Source: Bartonella sp. F02
GTDB lineage: Bacteria > Pseudomonadota > Alphaproteobacteria > Rhizobiales > Rhizobiaceae
Length of the DNA stretch: 64,000 nucleotides
Assembly (NCBI RefSeq): GCF_026929975.1
Contig: NZ_JANHOK010000003.1
Span: 1 to 64,000 of the forward strand
Reading direction: 5' to 3'
Position numbers and translations under genes: made by a program. Below the pieces are notes generated by a model, which had not been told where the DNA came from, did no database searches, and saw only the letters and a list, made by a program, of their open reading frames with translations. Numbering within the stretch: the first letter of the stretch is position 1; each line of letters starts with the position of its first letter. This document shows positions 52,469 to 63,195 of the stretch, in pieces.

Positions 52469-53422
52469 ATGAAATTTAACTTTACCACGCTGCTTTTGAC
52501 GTCAACTTTATTAGTGAGCACGAGTTTAGGTGTGGTGGCTCAAGAGAATGTGAAATCTGCATCGGATGATTTAAAGACTTTAGAAAAAGCTTCGATGAAG
52601 TCTTTTGCACCTTCTCACGTTATGGCAGTTATTGATGGAAAAAGCATTACAGCGGGACAATTAGATGAGCTTGCTCTTGAAATAAACCCTAATTTAGCAC
52701 GCCTTCCTGATGCGCAACGTCGTATAACTGTTTTGAAAGCTTATGTGGATGTGCGAGCGCTTGTTAAAGCTGCACTTGAGAAAAACATCGATAAAACAGA
52801 AGTTTTTGATAAACGTATGACCATCATGCGTGATAATGTTCTTCAACAGCTTTATTTTAAAGAGGCTGTTGTTGATAAAATTACAGATACTGATTTAAAA
52901 ACTCTTTATGAAAAGGAGATTGCGGCTTTCCCTAAAGAAGATGAGATTAAAGCGCGACACATTTTGGTTAAAACGAAAGCTGAAGCAGAAGCAATTATTA
53001 AACGTTTGAGTAAGGGAGAAAAATTTGAAGAAATAGCTAAGAAAGATTCAACGGATGGTTCAGCTGCAGTAGGTGGTGATCTTGGTTATTTTATTCGTGG
53101 TCAAATGGTTAAACCTTTTGAAGATGCTGCGTTTGATTTGAAAGTAGGTGCATACACCAAAAAACCTGTTGAAAGTCCATTCGGTTGGCATGTTATCAAG
53201 GTGGAAGATCGTCGCGTAAAGCAACCTCCTACTTTTGAAGATGTTAAAGAAGTATTACGTACTCAATTGATAAGAGAGCGTTATCAAACGCTTATAATGA
53301 AGTTGCGTGATACAGTAGATGTAAAATATCCTGATGCGGATATTGCTAAACTCATGCAATCTCTTAATGACAATGATGGTTCCTTTCCTGGGGAAACATC
53401 TGATGAAGATGAAGAAGAATAA
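52469..53422 (+). CDS. Exported parvulin-type peptidyl-prolyl isomerase
   Basis: The 317-residue protein has a signal peptide (about 1-24, ending GVVA), an N-terminal helical chaperone region and a PpiC/rotamase domain (about 165-260) with IKARHILVKTKAEAEAII, GGDLGYFIRGQMVKPFEDAAF and SPFGWHVIKVE. It should fold outer-membrane or periplasmic proteins. It ends in an acidic tail (SDEDEEE). AAGGAG lies eight bases before the start. It is divergent from secA, matching a role just after export. Confidence 0.93.
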   Translation: MKFNFTTLLLTSTLLVSTSLGVVAQENVKSASDDLKTLEKASMKSFAPSHVMAVIDGKSITAGQLDELALEINPNLARLPDAQRRITVLKAYVDVRALVKAALEKNIDKTEVFDKRMTIMRDNVLQQLYFKEAVVDKITDTDLKTLYEKEIAAFPKEDEIKARHILVKTKAEAEAIIKRLSKGEKFEEIAKKDSTDGSAAVGGDLGYFIRGQMVKPFEDAAFDLKVGAYTKKPVESPFGWHVIKVEDRRVKQPPTFEDVKEVLRTQLIRERYQTLIMKLRDTVDVKYPDADIAKLMQSLNDNDGSFPGETSDEDEEE

Positions 53423-53434
53423 TATTTGTCAAAG

Positions 53435-53472
53435 TTGAGCTATTTGATTTTTTTATCGATCAAATAGCTCAA
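53435..53472 (+). terminator. 14-bp hairpin terminator after the parvulin gene
   Basis: TTGAGCTATTTGAT (53435-53448) pairs with ATCAAATAGCTCAA (53459-53472), followed by TCATCATTTTATTG. The U run is imperfect. It separates the parvulin gene from argJ. Confidence 0.7.
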
Positions 53473-53519
53473 TCATCATTTTATTGTATTAAGTTTTGAT
53501 TATTTTGGTGGAGGAATAT

Positions 53520-54761
53520 GTGAAGGTCGCTGGAGTTTCTCCTTTGTTGCCAGAAATGATACAAGATCTTCCGCTCTTATCTGGTGTGCGAATGGCAACT
53601 GCTGAAGCTGGGATAAAATATAAAAATCGTACTGATTTACTTTTTATTGTGTTTGATGAACCTGCAAATGTAGCAGGTGTTTTTACGCGATCAAAATGTC
53701 CATCTGCTCCTGTAGATCATTGTCGTGCATCGCTTTTTCATGGAGTTGCTAGAGGTGTTGTTGTTAATTCTGGAAATGCAAATGCTTTTACAGGACGTAA
53801 AGGTAAGCAAACAACAAATGCAATAGTTCATGCTGCAGCGAGAATTTTGCAGGTTGAAGAAAATGAAATTTTTATAGCTTCCACAGGTGTTATTGGTGAA
53901 CCAATGGATGAATCCTGTGTTGTCAATCTTTTGCCGGATATGGCTCTTAGAGCAAAAGAAGACAATTGGTTGGAAGCTGCAAGAGCTATTATGACAACGG
54001 ATACTTTTCCAAAGCTTGCGACGCGTCGTTTTGATTGTGGAGGAGAATTTATTACCATTAATGGAATTGCAAAAGGTGCTGGTATGATTGCACCAGATAT
54101 GGCAACGATGCTGTCTTTTGTGGTGAGTGATGCGGCAATTGACACGAATATCTTGCAATCTATGTTATCGGAAGCAGTTTGCGGGTCCTTTAATTCTATT
54201 ACTGTTGATAGTGATACTTCAACATCAGATACATTAATGATGTTTGCAACAGGAAAAGCAAAGAAAGATTTACCTCGTCTAACTAGTAAAAACGACCCGC
54301 GTTATCAAATATTTTTACAGCAATTGAATGAGCTTTTGCGTGATCTTGCTTTGCAAGTTGTTTGCGATGGTGAAGGTGCACGCCATTTGATTGAAGTTAA
54401 TGTGACGAGTGCAACAACAGATAAAGATGCTAAAATAATTGCTTTTTCAATCGCGAATTCACCATTGGTAAAGACAGCGATTGCGGGTGAAGATGCTAAT
54501 TGGGGACGTGTGGTGATGGCTGTTGGCAAAGCCGGTGTTCCTGCAGATCGCGATTTGTTAATGATTTGGTTTGGAGAACATCGTGTTGCCTTCAATGGAG
54601 AGCGTGATCCTAATTATAACGAAGCAACAGTTGATGCTTATATGAAAAATAAACACATTACAATTCGTGTTGATATTGGTCTCGGAAATGGTCAGGCAAC
54701 AGTTTGGTCTTGTGATTTGACGAAAGAATATGTTGCAATTAATGGTGATTATAGAAGTTAA
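53520..54761 (+). CDS. argJ: Bifunctional ornithine acetyltransferase / N-acetylglutamate synthase
   Basis: ArgJ recycles the acetyl group in arginine synthesis. The precursor cleaves itself in the conserved [15 protein letters not shown] segment, where the Thr becomes the nucleophile. The SGNANAFTG and STGVIGEP motifs are present and the C terminus ends INGDYRS. GTG 53520 follows GGAGGA at four bases; the TTG at 53496 has no such site. The length is 413. mutT follows after 128 bp. Confidence 0.95.
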   Translation: MKVAGVSPLLPEMIQDLPLLSGVRMATAEAGIKYKNRTDLLFIVFDEPANVAGVFTRSKCPSAPVDHCRASLFHGVARGVVVNSGNANAFTGRKGKQTTNAIVHAAARILQVEENEIFIASTGVIGEPMDESCVVNLLPDMALRAKEDNWLEAARAIMTTDTFPKLATRRFDCGGEFITINGIAKGAGMIAPDMATMLSFVVSDAAIDTNILQSMLSEAVCGSFNSITVDSDTSTSDTLMMFATGKAKKDLPRLTSKNDPRYQIFLQQLNELLRDLALQVVCDGEGARHLIEVNVTSATTDKDAKIIAFSIANSPLVKTAIAGEDANWGRVVMAVGKAGVPADRDLLMIWFGEHRVAFNGERDPNYNEATVDAYMKNKHITIRVDIGLGNGQATVWSCDLTKEYVAINGDYRS

Positions 54762-54889
54762 TTTGAGATAATAGAATTTCGAATATGATATGCTCTTTGT
54801 TTGAAGGGTAAGGTGGGTCATTTTTTGTTTTTATTTAATAAGATACTTATGGCAGAAAAAGGTACTCATTCTCTCTATTGGAGATTGAT

Positions 54890-55303
54890 ATGCATATAAA
54901 AAAACCGCTGCTTCTTGTCGTTGCTTGTGCGTTATTAGATCGAGATAATCGAGTTTTGCTTACAGAACGACCTCAAGGAAAATCATTGGCTGGTTTATGG
55001 GAGTTTCCTGGTGGAAAGGTTGAGCAAGGTGAAACACCAGAGGTATCGTTGGTTCGTGAATTAGAAGAAGAGCTTGGTATTTATGTCCAATCGAATAACT
55101 TATTACCTTTAACATTTTCCAGTCATGCCTATGAAAAGTTTCACTTATTAATGCCATTGTATATTTGTCATTCTTATGAGGGGATCCCACAAGGACGAGA
55201 AGGACAAAACTTAAAATGGGTTTTAATTGATGATCTTGATAAATATCAGATGCCTGATGCTGATAAGCCATTGGTTCAGATATTGAAAAAAAACCTTCTT
55301 TAA
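54890..55303 (+). CDS. mutT: MutT-type Nudix hydrolase (8-oxo-dGTP diphosphatase)
   Basis: The protein removes oxidised nucleotides from the pool. The Nudix box GGKVEQGETPEVSLVRELEEELG is complete with REL and EEL Glu residues, and the strand VVACALLDRDNRVLLTERP precedes it. ATG 54890 follows TTGGAGA; the TTG at 54878 is part of that site. The 137-residue length fits MutT. Pairing with argJ is frequent in Rhizobiales. Confidence 0.93.
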   Translation: MHIKKPLLLVVACALLDRDNRVLLTERPQGKSLAGLWEFPGGKVEQGETPEVSLVRELEEELGIYVQSNNLLPLTFSSHAYEKFHLLMPLYICHSYEGIPQGREGQNLKWVLIDDLDKYQMPDADKPLVQILKKNLL

Positions 55304-55715
55304 TGCTTTTTACAGAAGAGAACTGTTCAAAATATCAAGTACTGTATTTTGATATGTCTTTTTTATAAAAAAGACATAATAGATATTAAGTGTTTTATAT
55401 CATGCACAAATCCGACAATTATTTGTGTGTGATTTGACATTGAGATATTGTAGTAATTCTTATATTATATATGCTGCGTTAAAAAGTATTTTATTTTAGC
55501 AATAAGTTTTACACATGTAATCAAGAATATATTATTTTAACTTTTATGTTATTTTACATAAAATTGAATAAATAATTTTTCTTCTTTATTGCAAATCATT
55601 AATAATGATTGTGTGGAAATATAGTAGTCTTTGATATTTTATTTTCACATATTGAAGATCTATTTAATTTATGTAGTTCTTTCGATGTTAAATACAGTAA
55701 TTGTGAGCATAAACG
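55304..55715. other. 412-bp A/T-rich spacer with a 26-bp palindrome
   Basis: A 26-bp perfect palindrome lies at 55353-55378 (arm TATGTCTTTTTTA), directly preceded by a smaller dyad, ATATCAA (55332-55338) with TTGATAT (55348-55354). These may end the argJ-mutT transcript. The rest shows no ORF and is very rich in A/T; it should hold the promoter of the symporter gene. Confidence 0.55.
55353..55378. terminator. 26-bp perfect palindrome after mutT, possible terminator
   Basis: Two 13-base arms beginning TATGTC and ending GACATA meet with no spacer, with T and A runs in the centre. In RNA it gives a G/C-poor stem without a following U run, so termination is uncertain. Confidence 0.5.
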
Positions 55716-57071
55716 ATGACATTTGGTTTTTTTATTAATATATTTATCTTTATTATTGTTCTAGTATGGATTTCCCAAGTTAAAAAAACAAAATGGAGCG
55801 TTTCTCTGCGTGTTATGTTGGGACTTGTTACGGGTCTAATTCTTGGCAGTGTTTTACATTTTATTTATGGAAGCAACGAACCAATTTTATTACAATCCAT
55901 TGAATGGTTTAGCATTGTTGGAGATGGTTATATGTCATTATTACAGATGATTGTTATGCCATTAGTTTTTATTTCTATTGTTTCAGCGGTTGCTCATGTG
56001 CATTCCATTTATGCTGTTGGAAAAATTAGTCTCATAACAATTTCAATTCTACTTTTTACGACTGCTTTTGCTGCATTGGTTGGTATTTTAGTAGTTAATT
56101 TTTTTGGATTGACAGCAAATGACTTGATGCATGGCAAGACAAATGTATCTGATATTTTTGGAAATCAAGCGCTTCGACTTGAAGATATAAATATACCGAA
56201 AATGATTTTATCATTTATTCCTCAAAATCCATTTGCTGAATTAAGTGGAGTGAAGCAGACATCAATTATTAGTGTTGTTATTTTTTCTGCATTTTTGGGA
56301 GCTGCAGCTCTTGTTTTAAAGAGGGATGATCCAGATACAGGAGAGAGAGTTATTTCATTGATTCAGGTTATGCAATCTTGGATTATGCGTTTGGTGCGGA
56401 TTGTTATTTCTTTAACACCTTATGGGGTTTTTGCACTAATGACTAAAGTGGCAGCAACTTCAAATATTGCAGAGATTTTAAAATTACTAGTTTTTGTTGT
56501 GGCTTCTTATGTGGGCATCATTCTCATGTTTGGAGTGCATAGTGTATTACTTGGTATATTAGGAATTAATCCATTTCGCTTTTTTAAAAAGGTTTTTCCT
56601 GTTTTAGCATTTGCTTTTAGTAGTCGTTCAAGTGCTGCGAGTATTCCTTTGAATATTGAAGCACAAACAAAATGGATTGGTGTACCACAATACATTGCAA
56701 ATTTTTCAGCTTCTTTTGGTGCAACAATAGGACAAAATGGTTGTGCTGGTCTTTATCCTGCAATGCTTGCAACCATGATAGCACCATCTGTTGGGGTTAA
56801 TCCCCTAGATCCTATCTGGATTGCTACTCTTGTTGGTGTTGTAACATTAAGTTCTGTTGGTGTTGCAGGCGTTGGAGGGGGTGCTATTTTTGCTGCATTG
56901 ATTGTGTTGCCGATGATGGGATTACCTGTTTCTCTGGTCGCTATTTTAATTTCGGTTGAGCCTTTAATTGATATGGGGCGTACAGCTCTTAATGTAAATG
57001 GCTCGATGTTGGCTGGAACGATGACAAGTCAGATACTACGGACGATGGATAAAAGCATTTTTGAAGAATGA
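55716..57071 (+). CDS. tcyP: Sodium/proton-coupled symporter of the DAACS family, L-cystine type
   Basis: The 451-residue inner-membrane protein has about ten hydrophobic segments and family motifs: [34 protein letters not shown] (the serine-rich hairpin), and [18 protein letters not shown] in the position of the NMDGT-type motif. These variants match the TcyP/YdjN cystine branch more than the glutamate or C4-dicarboxylate branches. Cystine uptake is inferred. It is monocistronic and convergent with the following gene. Confidence 0.85.
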   Translation: MTFGFFINIFIFIIVLVWISQVKKTKWSVSLRVMLGLVTGLILGSVLHFIYGSNEPILLQSIEWFSIVGDGYMSLLQMIVMPLVFISIVSAVAHVHSIYAVGKISLITISILLFTTAFAALVGILVVNFFGLTANDLMHGKTNVSDIFGNQALRLEDINIPKMILSFIPQNPFAELSGVKQTSIISVVIFSAFLGAAALVLKRDDPDTGERVISLIQVMQSWIMRLVRIVISLTPYGVFALMTKVAATSNIAEILKLLVFVVASYVGIILMFGVHSVLLGILGINPFRFFKKVFPVLAFAFSSRSSAASIPLNIEAQTKWIGVPQYIANFSASFGATIGQNGCAGLYPAMLATMIAPSVGVNPLDPIWIATLVGVVTLSSVGVAGVGGGAIFAALIVLPMMGLPVSLVAILISVEPLIDMGRTALNVNGSMLAGTMTSQILRTMDKSIFEE

Positions 57072-57101
57072 TTTGATATTGAAGTTATATTTTCTTCGTT
57101 T

Positions 57102-57980
57102 TTATTTTTTCTGTTTTTCTAAGGCATCGACAAGAGATATCTGCGCTGAGCCTGGCTGCATAGGTTTTTGTTGATCTTTATGAGGAGCCCAACCGGAGAG
57201 CCAAATGAAAGAGAAACTTGCACGAATACGACCATCGGGATCGCTGTATCGTTTTGCATAAATTTCAGCAGCACGAAGGAAAAAGCGTTTTGATATGGGG
57301 CGTTTTGAGCGATTAACGAGCGCATTTTGCATTCCCATAGCTTTAAGGTCATGCATGAGATCAAACATTGTATTATAACGGATAGTGATATCTTCAACAT
57401 CAATTACAGGGAGAGCAAATCCAACACGCTGTAAAATGGCTCCTGCATCGCGAATATCGGCAAAAGGATAAATTCTTGGGCTAGCACCACCATAAATTTC
57501 GATTTCTGCTTGCATTAGACACTCACGAAGTTCTTGTAACGTGCCAGCTCCAGCCATAGCAGCAAGCAATAACCCATCCGGTTTGAGGATATGTTTTATT
57601 TGGCTGAGAACTCCAGGTGTATCATTGGTTAATTGTAATGAAAGAAGTGAAACAATTAAATCACAATAACATTGAGGTAAATTCAAAAATTCTCGGTGAC
57701 GCAAATGAAATTTTTGACCACGGTTCTGGTAAAGAGGATCGGTTTCAACGTATTCTATGGAATGAATTTTCCCAGATTTTTTTAAGGCTTGCGCGGCAAG
57801 ACCCGTGTGTCCGTGGAGATCCAGAGCTAATGTGAATTGTCGATTAACTGTACAGATTCGTTTATAGAGATCATCAGCTACATAAGATAATAAAAAGTCA
57901 CACCCTGTTGTTGCTTTTTTGAAAGCACGTTTACGAAATTGTTCGATAAGTGTGTGATCGAAAATTAAAGGGTGTGACAT
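57102..57980 (-). CDS. SAM-dependent methyltransferase (BioC/NDUFAF5-like)
   Basis: A class I methyltransferase of 292 residues with motif I LALDLHGHTGLAAQAL near 48-63, the acidic end IEYVETD and the LQLTND and LKPDGLLLAAMAGAGTLQEL segments. Alphaproteobacterial and mitochondrial relatives (NDUFAF5 type) are involved in complex I assembly, but activity here is not shown by sequence. It lies divergent from comF, a common rhizobial neighbour. Confidence 0.82.
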   Translation of the reverse strand: MSHPLIFDHTLIEQFRKRAFKKATTGCDFLLSYVADDLYKRICTVNRQFTLALDLHGHTGLAAQALKKSGKIHSIEYVETDPLYQNRGQKFHLRHREFLNLPQCYCDLIVSLLSLQLTNDTPGVLSQIKHILKPDGLLLAAMAGAGTLQELRECLMQAEIEIYGGASPRIYPFADIRDAGAILQRVGFALPVIDVEDITIRYNTMFDLMHDLKAMGMQNALVNRSKRPISKRFFLRAAEIYAKRYSDPDGRIRASFSFIWLSGWAPHKDQQKPMQPGSAQISLVDALEKQKK

Positions 57981-58196
57981 ATCATTAAGCTTTTTTCTAT
58001 TTAAAATGTTATTTTTCTATGGGTTCATTGAATGCAGGTTATGTCAAGTTTATGCTGTAAAAAACTTAGATTTTTAAAAAATGACAGTCTTTGAAAAACT
58101 AAATTGTATAAATCTGAAAATGTGAAAGTTTTTTTCCTCTGAAATTATAAATTATAAATTAAAAATTATCAAAAACATACTTTAGGGATACTTGTT

Positions 58197-58955
58197 GTGA
58201 ATAGTAAAAGTATATTGAGCAAATATATTGAGTTTTTTACAGCAATTTTATATCCACCAACTTGCCCTGGATGTAAAACAAGAGTTTCTTCTTGGGGAAC
58301 CATGTGTGCGAATTGTTGGAATAATCTTCAATTTATAACCAAACCTTATTGTCCTATTCTTGGAACTCCCTTTGCTTACGATATGGGAGATGGCTTTCTC
58401 AGTGGTGAAGCTATCCAAGGTTCTTATCTTGTTTCTCGTGTTCGTTCAGCTGTTGTTCATAAAGGTTTAGCGCGATCTTTGATTGTACGATTGAAATACG
58501 GTGATCGTATAGAATTAGCACGGTTTATGGCAGATTGGATGATGTTTGCGGGGCGTGATATGATTGATGACTGTGATATCATCATTCCTATTCCTTTACA
58601 TTCTCGTCGTTTCTTCTGGAGACGTTATAATCAATCTGCTGAGTTGGCTCGTTATATTGCAAAGAAACAAGATAAACCTTTTAAACCTGGTTGGCTTTTT
58701 CGTTGCCGATATACGCGTCCGCAAGTTGGTTTATCTGCTACAGAACGAAAGAAAAATTTGCATAACGCTTTTCAAATTCCTGATAAATTTAAACAATCTA
58801 TAAAAGATTGCTCTGTATTATTGGTTGATGATGTTTTAACAACAGGCGTAACAGTAAGTGCAGCGGCTACAATATTAAAACAAGCAGGTGCACGACAAGT
58901 TGATGTTTTAACATTTTCGCGTGTATTAAAAGATAATACTGTATTTAATTCTTGA
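58197..58955 (+). CDS. ComF-family amidophosphoribosyltransferase-like protein
   Basis: The 252-residue protein has an N-terminal zinc-ribbon-like pair of Cys motifs (CPGC and CANC) and a C-terminal phosphoribosyltransferase domain with the PRPP loop VLLVDDVLTTGVTVSAA near 208-224. ComF proteins are linked to DNA uptake in naturally competent species; here its role is unknown. GTG 58197 follows AGGGA at about ten bases. grxC follows 47 bp later, so the two are probably cotranscribed. Confidence 0.9.
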   Translation: MNSKSILSKYIEFFTAILYPPTCPGCKTRVSSWGTMCANCWNNLQFITKPYCPILGTPFAYDMGDGFLSGEAIQGSYLVSRVRSAVVHKGLARSLIVRLKYGDRIELARFMADWMMFAGRDMIDDCDIIIPIPLHSRRFFWRRYNQSAELARYIAKKQDKPFKPGWLFRCRYTRPQVGLSATERKKNLHNAFQIPDKFKQSIKDCSVLLVDDVLTTGVTVSAAATILKQAGARQVDVLTFSRVLKDNTVFNS

Positions 58956-59002
58956 GAGATCATTAAAATCTATTATATGAAGAAAAAGTACTGGAGAAGA
59001 TT

Positions 59003-59257
59003 ATGAAAGAGATTACACTATATACACGACCTAATTGTCCTTATTGTGCAAAAGCACGCGCTTTATTTGATAAAAAAGGCATAAAATACATTGATATTGA
59101 TGCTTCAACTTCTCTTCGCCAGAAAATGATAGAGCGAGCGAATGGTCGCAATACATTTCCGCAAATTTTTATTGGTGAATATCATGTTGGTGGATGTGAC
59201 GATCTTTATGCTTTAGATTCTTCTGGTAAGCTTGATCGTTTGCTGCAAGAAGCTTAA
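59003..59257 (+). CDS. grxC: Glutaredoxin 3
   Basis: A dithiol glutaredoxin of 84 residues with redox site CPYC (TRPNCPYCAKA), cis-Pro loop NTFPQIFIG and the GGCDDLYAL glutathione-binding end. It reduces disulfides and protects against oxidants in the cytoplasm. GGAG lies about seven bases upstream. In many relatives a nitrilase-like gene and a DUF1178 gene lie next to it; they are absent here. Confidence 0.95.
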   Translation: MKEITLYTRPNCPYCAKARALFDKKGIKYIDIDASTSLRQKMIERANGRNTFPQIFIGEYHVGGCDDLYALDSSGKLDRLLQEA

Positions 59258-59276
59258 TAATTGTTTTTCACTCTAT

Positions 59277-60023
59277 TTATTCAAATCGTTTTGCAAGCAG
59301 TATGTAATTAACATCCATATTGTTTGACAGATTCCAGTTATCATGTAATGGATTGTAAGTAACTCCAATTTCATCGATAACAGAGAGAGTATTTTTGAAT
59401 AAGAAATTTTTAAGTTCTTGGGGTTTGATAAATTTTTTGTAGTCATGTGTTCCTTGAGGAAGCCAGCGTAAAATATATTCAGCGCCTACAATAGCTAAGG
59501 CCCATGCTTTCCATGTACGGTTGAGTGTTGATACAAACATAAGTCCTTGAGGTTTAAGCATTTTTGCTGTTGATGATAAGAAAAGGTCAACATCAGAAAC
59601 GTGTTCAATAACTTCCATATTGAGGATGATATCAAATTGTTCACCTTCATTTGCGAGTATTTCTGCGGTGGTTGTACGATAATCAATTGAAAGATTGTTT
59701 TGAGCTGCATGGATTTTTGCAACTTCAATGTTAGTGTGTGCCGCATCAGCTCCCACGACAGTGGCTCCAAGACGTGCCATTGGTTCACATAACAAACCAC
59801 CTCCACATCCAATATCGAGAAGTTTCAAACTTTCAAAAGGTGTGAGTGAAAAAGGATCACGATCAAATGCAAGACAGATTTTTTCTTTAATATAAGCAAG
59901 GCGTGTTGGATTGAACTTATGAAGTGGCTGAAATTTTCCTTGAGGATCCCACCACTCGGCGGCAATTCGTGAAAAATGTTCAATTTCGTTCTGATCGATT
60001 GTTGTTTGTGTTGCATCCATCAT
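59277..60023 (-). CDS. ubiG: Ubiquinone biosynthesis O-methyltransferase
   Basis: UbiG performs both O-methylations in ubiquinone synthesis. The motif [26 protein letters not shown] is complete, preceded by [29 protein letters not shown], a UbiG signature. I choose ATG 60023 (MMDATQ, 248 residues) because GGAAGGG lies upstream of it; an open frame to 60080 has no such signal. It is convergent with grxC and divergent from lysC. Confidence 0.95.
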   Translation of the reverse strand: MMDATQTTIDQNEIEHFSRIAAEWWDPQGKFQPLHKFNPTRLAYIKEKICLAFDRDPFSLTPFESLKLLDIGCGGGLLCEPMARLGATVVGADAAHTNIEVAKIHAAQNNLSIDYRTTTAEILANEGEQFDIILNMEVIEHVSDVDLFLSSTAKMLKPQGLMFVSTLNRTWKAWALAIVGAEYILRWLPQGTHDYKKFIKPQELKNFLFKNTLSVIDEIGVTYNPLHDNWNLSNNMDVNYILLAKRFE

Positions 60024-60214
60024 ACCGTTTCCCTTCCATTTTTCATTGATTAAGTTCAGGTGGTTTTCTTTTAAAGTCAAGTATAAATTAAGATAAGTAT
60101 CCTAGACTTGATAAAATGATAGATATTAGTTATGTCGAAAAATAATCTTTATAATGAGTAGAACTTTATTCTACTCATGTGTTGTTTGACGTAAAAAATG
60201 TAAGAGTCTCATAG

Positions 60215-61468
60215 ATGGCGCGTATTGTTATGAAATTTGGTGGAACATCTGTTGCAGATGTTGAGCGCATTCGTAATGTGGCGCGGCATGTTAAAAGAGA
60301 AGTGGATGCAGGTAATGAAGTTGCAGTCGTTGTTTCAGCTATGGCTGGTACAACCAACCAACTGGTTGAGTGGACACGAGATACTTCACCAGTGTATGAT
60401 GTTTGTGAATATGATGTTGTTGTTGCTTCTGGGGAACAGGTAACAGCAGGTTTATTAGCGATTTCACTTCAATCGATGGGAGTGAGTGCACGTTCGTGGC
60501 TCGGTTGGCAAATTCCTATTTATACAGATAACGCACATGGTGGTGCGCGGATAACAGATATTGACGAATCTTTTTTAGTACAGTGTTTACAAAAAGGTCA
60601 GGTCGCGGTTATCGCTGGATTTCAGGGATTAGATCCAGATAATCGGATTTCTACTTTGGGACGTGGCGGGTCAGATACAAGTGCTGTTGCAGTGGCAGCA
60701 GCTTTACAAGCGGATCGGTGTGATATTTATACAGATGTAGATGGTGTTTATACAACCGACCCGCGAATAGAACCTAAAGCGCGTCGTTTGCCAAAAGTAG
60801 CTTTTGAAGAAATGCTTGAGATGGCTTCTCTTGGAGCAAAAGTTTTGCAAGTTCGTTCTGTTGAATTGGCAATGGTTCATAAAGTACGTACATTTGTACG
60901 CTCAAGTTTTGAAAGTCCTGATGCTGTGAGTATGGATGATTCAATTAATTTTTCTGGAACACTTATTTGCGATGAGGATGAAATCGTGGAAAAACAGAAT
61001 GTTACTGGTATTGCTTTTGCAAAAGATGAAGCACAAATTTCATTGCGTCGGCTTGCAGATCGTCCAGGTGTTTCTGCAGCAATTTTTGGCCCTTTAGCTG
61101 AAGAGCGCATCAATGTTGATATGATCGTACAGAATATTTCTGAAGATGGTTCGACAACAGATATGACTTTTACTGTACCATCAGCTGATGTTGATAAAGC
61201 TGTTTCACTTTTGAAAAAAAATCGTAAAGAAATAGGCTTTGATGTTCTTCAGTTTGAATGTGGTCTTGCAAAGATTTCTCTTATTGGTATTGGTATGCGT
61301 AGTCATGCAGGGGTAGCCGCTACAGCGTTTAAAGCTTTGGCTGAAAAAGGTATTAATATTCAAGCAATAACGACTTCGGAGATTAAAATTTCTGTTTTGA
61401 TTGACAGCGTCTATACTGAACTTGCGGTTAGAACATTGCATGCTGTATATGGTCTTGATAAAGAATAA
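60215..61468 (+). CDS. lysC: Aspartate kinase
   Basis: LysC starts the aspartate family pathway to lysine, threonine and methionine. The N-terminal KFGGTSVAD motif, FQGLDPDNRISTLGRGGSDTSAVA and the two C-terminal ACT domains (about 265-400) are present; in the family they bind lysine and threonine for feedback control. The length (417) is normal. The usual downstream partner ptsP is not here; a convergent nhaA is. Confidence 0.96.
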   Translation: MARIVMKFGGTSVADVERIRNVARHVKREVDAGNEVAVVVSAMAGTTNQLVEWTRDTSPVYDVCEYDVVVASGEQVTAGLLAISLQSMGVSARSWLGWQIPIYTDNAHGGARITDIDESFLVQCLQKGQVAVIAGFQGLDPDNRISTLGRGGSDTSAVAVAAALQADRCDIYTDVDGVYTTDPRIEPKARRLPKVAFEEMLEMASLGAKVLQVRSVELAMVHKVRTFVRSSFESPDAVSMDDSINFSGTLICDEDEIVEKQNVTGIAFAKDEAQISLRRLADRPGVSAAIFGPLAEERINVDMIVQNISEDGSTTDMTFTVPSADVDKAVSLLKKNRKEIGFDVLQFECGLAKISLIGIGMRSHAGVAATAFKALAEKGINIQAITTSEIKISVLIDSVYTELAVRTLHAVYGLDKE

Positions 61469-61626
61469 GAACTTTTTAAACTTCAATAACTTTAAATGTC
61501 TGTTCTTTTTACAGTGAAATAAGTTTCTAATAGAAACTCAAGTGGATATGTATTTGCACTTATTTGAGTTGATTTTAGATTTGAAAGTGAAAGAGTTTTT
61601 ATTTTGTTCTCTTTTTTCTAATAAGC

Positions 61627-61657
61627 AAACTAATCTCTTTGAAAAAGAGCTTAGTTT
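61627..61657. terminator. Hairpin between convergent lysC and nhaA
   Basis: AAACTAA (61627-61633) with TTAGTTT (61651-61657) and CTCTTT with AAAGAG form a 13-bp stem with one mismatch and a short loop. It probably ends both transcripts; a broken U run follows on +. Confidence 0.5.
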
Positions 61658-61695
61658 AAATGTTTTTCAAGATTACTTCCTTGGAATGAGATAGG

Positions 61696-63045
61696 TTATA
61701 CGCTTTTTTTATTTTTTTTAATGTAAATTAATCCATATCCGAGACCAAAAAAAGCAGAAAGACCGGATCCGCATAGAACACCAATTTTTGCAGAATCAAG
61801 CTGGACGATATCTTTAAAAGCAAGCATTGAAACGAAGATAGACATTGTGAAACCAATTCCTGCTAACGATCCAATAAGTAATATACCAGCCCATGTTGTA
61901 TTAGGAGGAAGTCGACATAAGCCTGATTTAACAGCTAGATAGCTAGCGGTAATAATTCCAAGAGGTTTCCCAATAAACAAACCAACAATAATGCCAGCAA
62001 CAATGAGAAATGATGTATTAGAAGAGAGATCGAAATTTGCAAAACTAACACCAGCATTTGCAAAGGCAAAAATTGGCATGATACCATATGCTACCCATGG
62101 ATGCAGTGCTTTTTGAATGCGTGTTACAGGCGCAATTGCATCGCGTTGTCCTTTACTCATTTTTTTCAATGTTGTTGAGATATGATGGAGGTCTGTTTTG
62201 GTATTTTTTTCTTGAAGCGTCTTAATTGCATTACTGAGTGTTGTGAGTAAAGCGACGAAATTACGATTAGGTAAGACTGGAGTCATCATGCCTAAAATAA
62301 CACCAGCAAGAGATGGATGAATCCCAGTTATCAGCAAACCACACCAAATAATGGCACCAGGTAAAATATAGAGCCATGCTGATGCAAAACCAATCCATTG
62401 AAAGAATAACACTAAAACAATTCCTGATGCTGCTAATGGTAAACCATTGAGATCAAGATTACTTGAGTAAAAAAAGGCAATGATAAGAACAGCAATAATA
62501 TCATCAATGATTGCGAGTGATAGAAGGATAACATGAAGATTTGTAGGAATTGCTCTTCCAAGAAGAGCGAGAATCCCCAGAGCAAAAGCAATGTCAGTAG
62601 CAGTCGGTACTGCCCAGCCATAAATATGACCACCATTTAAGTTAAGGCTAAGATAAATAATTGCCGGCAGACAAACCCCACCTATTGCTGCAATAATTGG
62701 TAGAGTTGCTTGTTTGAGATTAGCAAGAGCACCTTCATGAATTTCGCGTCTGATTTCCATACCTGCGACGAGAAAAAATATAGTCATAAGAGCATCATTA
62801 ACCCAAAAATGTAAATCTTTTGACACAGTAATATGACCAAGGTTAAAACCAAGCTGGGTATGCCAAAAAGCCTCATAAAAAGAAGCATATTCAGAATTAG
62901 CAAAAATAAGTGCTGCTGCGGCTGCAAATAAAAGAACAATACCGCTTAGAGCTTCAATATGAAGAAAACGTTCAATGGCAGAAAGCGCGCGATTGGTAAT
63001 ACGAGAAGCGCGATTTTGTAAGCGATTTGAAGATGAATCCGTCAT
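61696..63045 (-). CDS. nhaA: Na+/H+ antiporter NhaA
   Basis: NhaA exchanges sodium for protons at the inner membrane and supports pH and salt tolerance. The protein (449 residues) has about twelve hydrophobic helices. The unwound helix motif AVPTATDIAFALG and the LLSLAIIDDIIAVLIIA helix carry the conserved Asp pair needed for transport. FFLVAGMEIRREI near the N terminus is also typical. The length exceeds E. coli NhaA (388) by an N-terminal extension and a longer central loop. Confidence 0.95.
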   Translation of the reverse strand: MTDSSSNRLQNRASRITNRALSAIERFLHIEALSGIVLLFAAAAALIFANSEYASFYEAFWHTQLGFNLGHITVSKDLHFWVNDALMTIFFLVAGMEIRREIHEGALANLKQATLPIIAAIGGVCLPAIIYLSLNLNGGHIYGWAVPTATDIAFALGILALLGRAIPTNLHVILLSLAIIDDIIAVLIIAFFYSSNLDLNGLPLAASGIVLVLFFQWIGFASAWLYILPGAIIWCGLLITGIHPSLAGVILGMMTPVLPNRNFVALLTTLSNAIKTLQEKNTKTDLHHISTTLKKMSKGQRDAIAPVTRIQKALHPWVAYGIMPIFAFANAGVSFANFDLSSNTSFLIVAGIIVGLFIGKPLGIITASYLAVKSGLCRLPPNTTWAGILLIGSLAGIGFTMSIFVSMLAFKDIVQLDSAKIGVLCGSGLSAFFGLGYGLIYIKKNKKSV

Positions 63046-63195
63046 AAAGTAACTCCAAATATCAAAAGTTATCTCTGATAATACATATGATTTGCATATT
63101 CTTGTTTGTGTCGTTGATATGGTTTCATATACATGAAAAAAACAGGAGTGAAAGTGATTATTATATCAAAAAAGATTTTTTAAATATCCCATTTT

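Noticed and set aside
53691-54158. 155-codon minus frame within argJ
   Set aside because: It is fully antisense to argJ, which has complete family motifs; the product is Cys/Ser/Asn-rich without homology signals.
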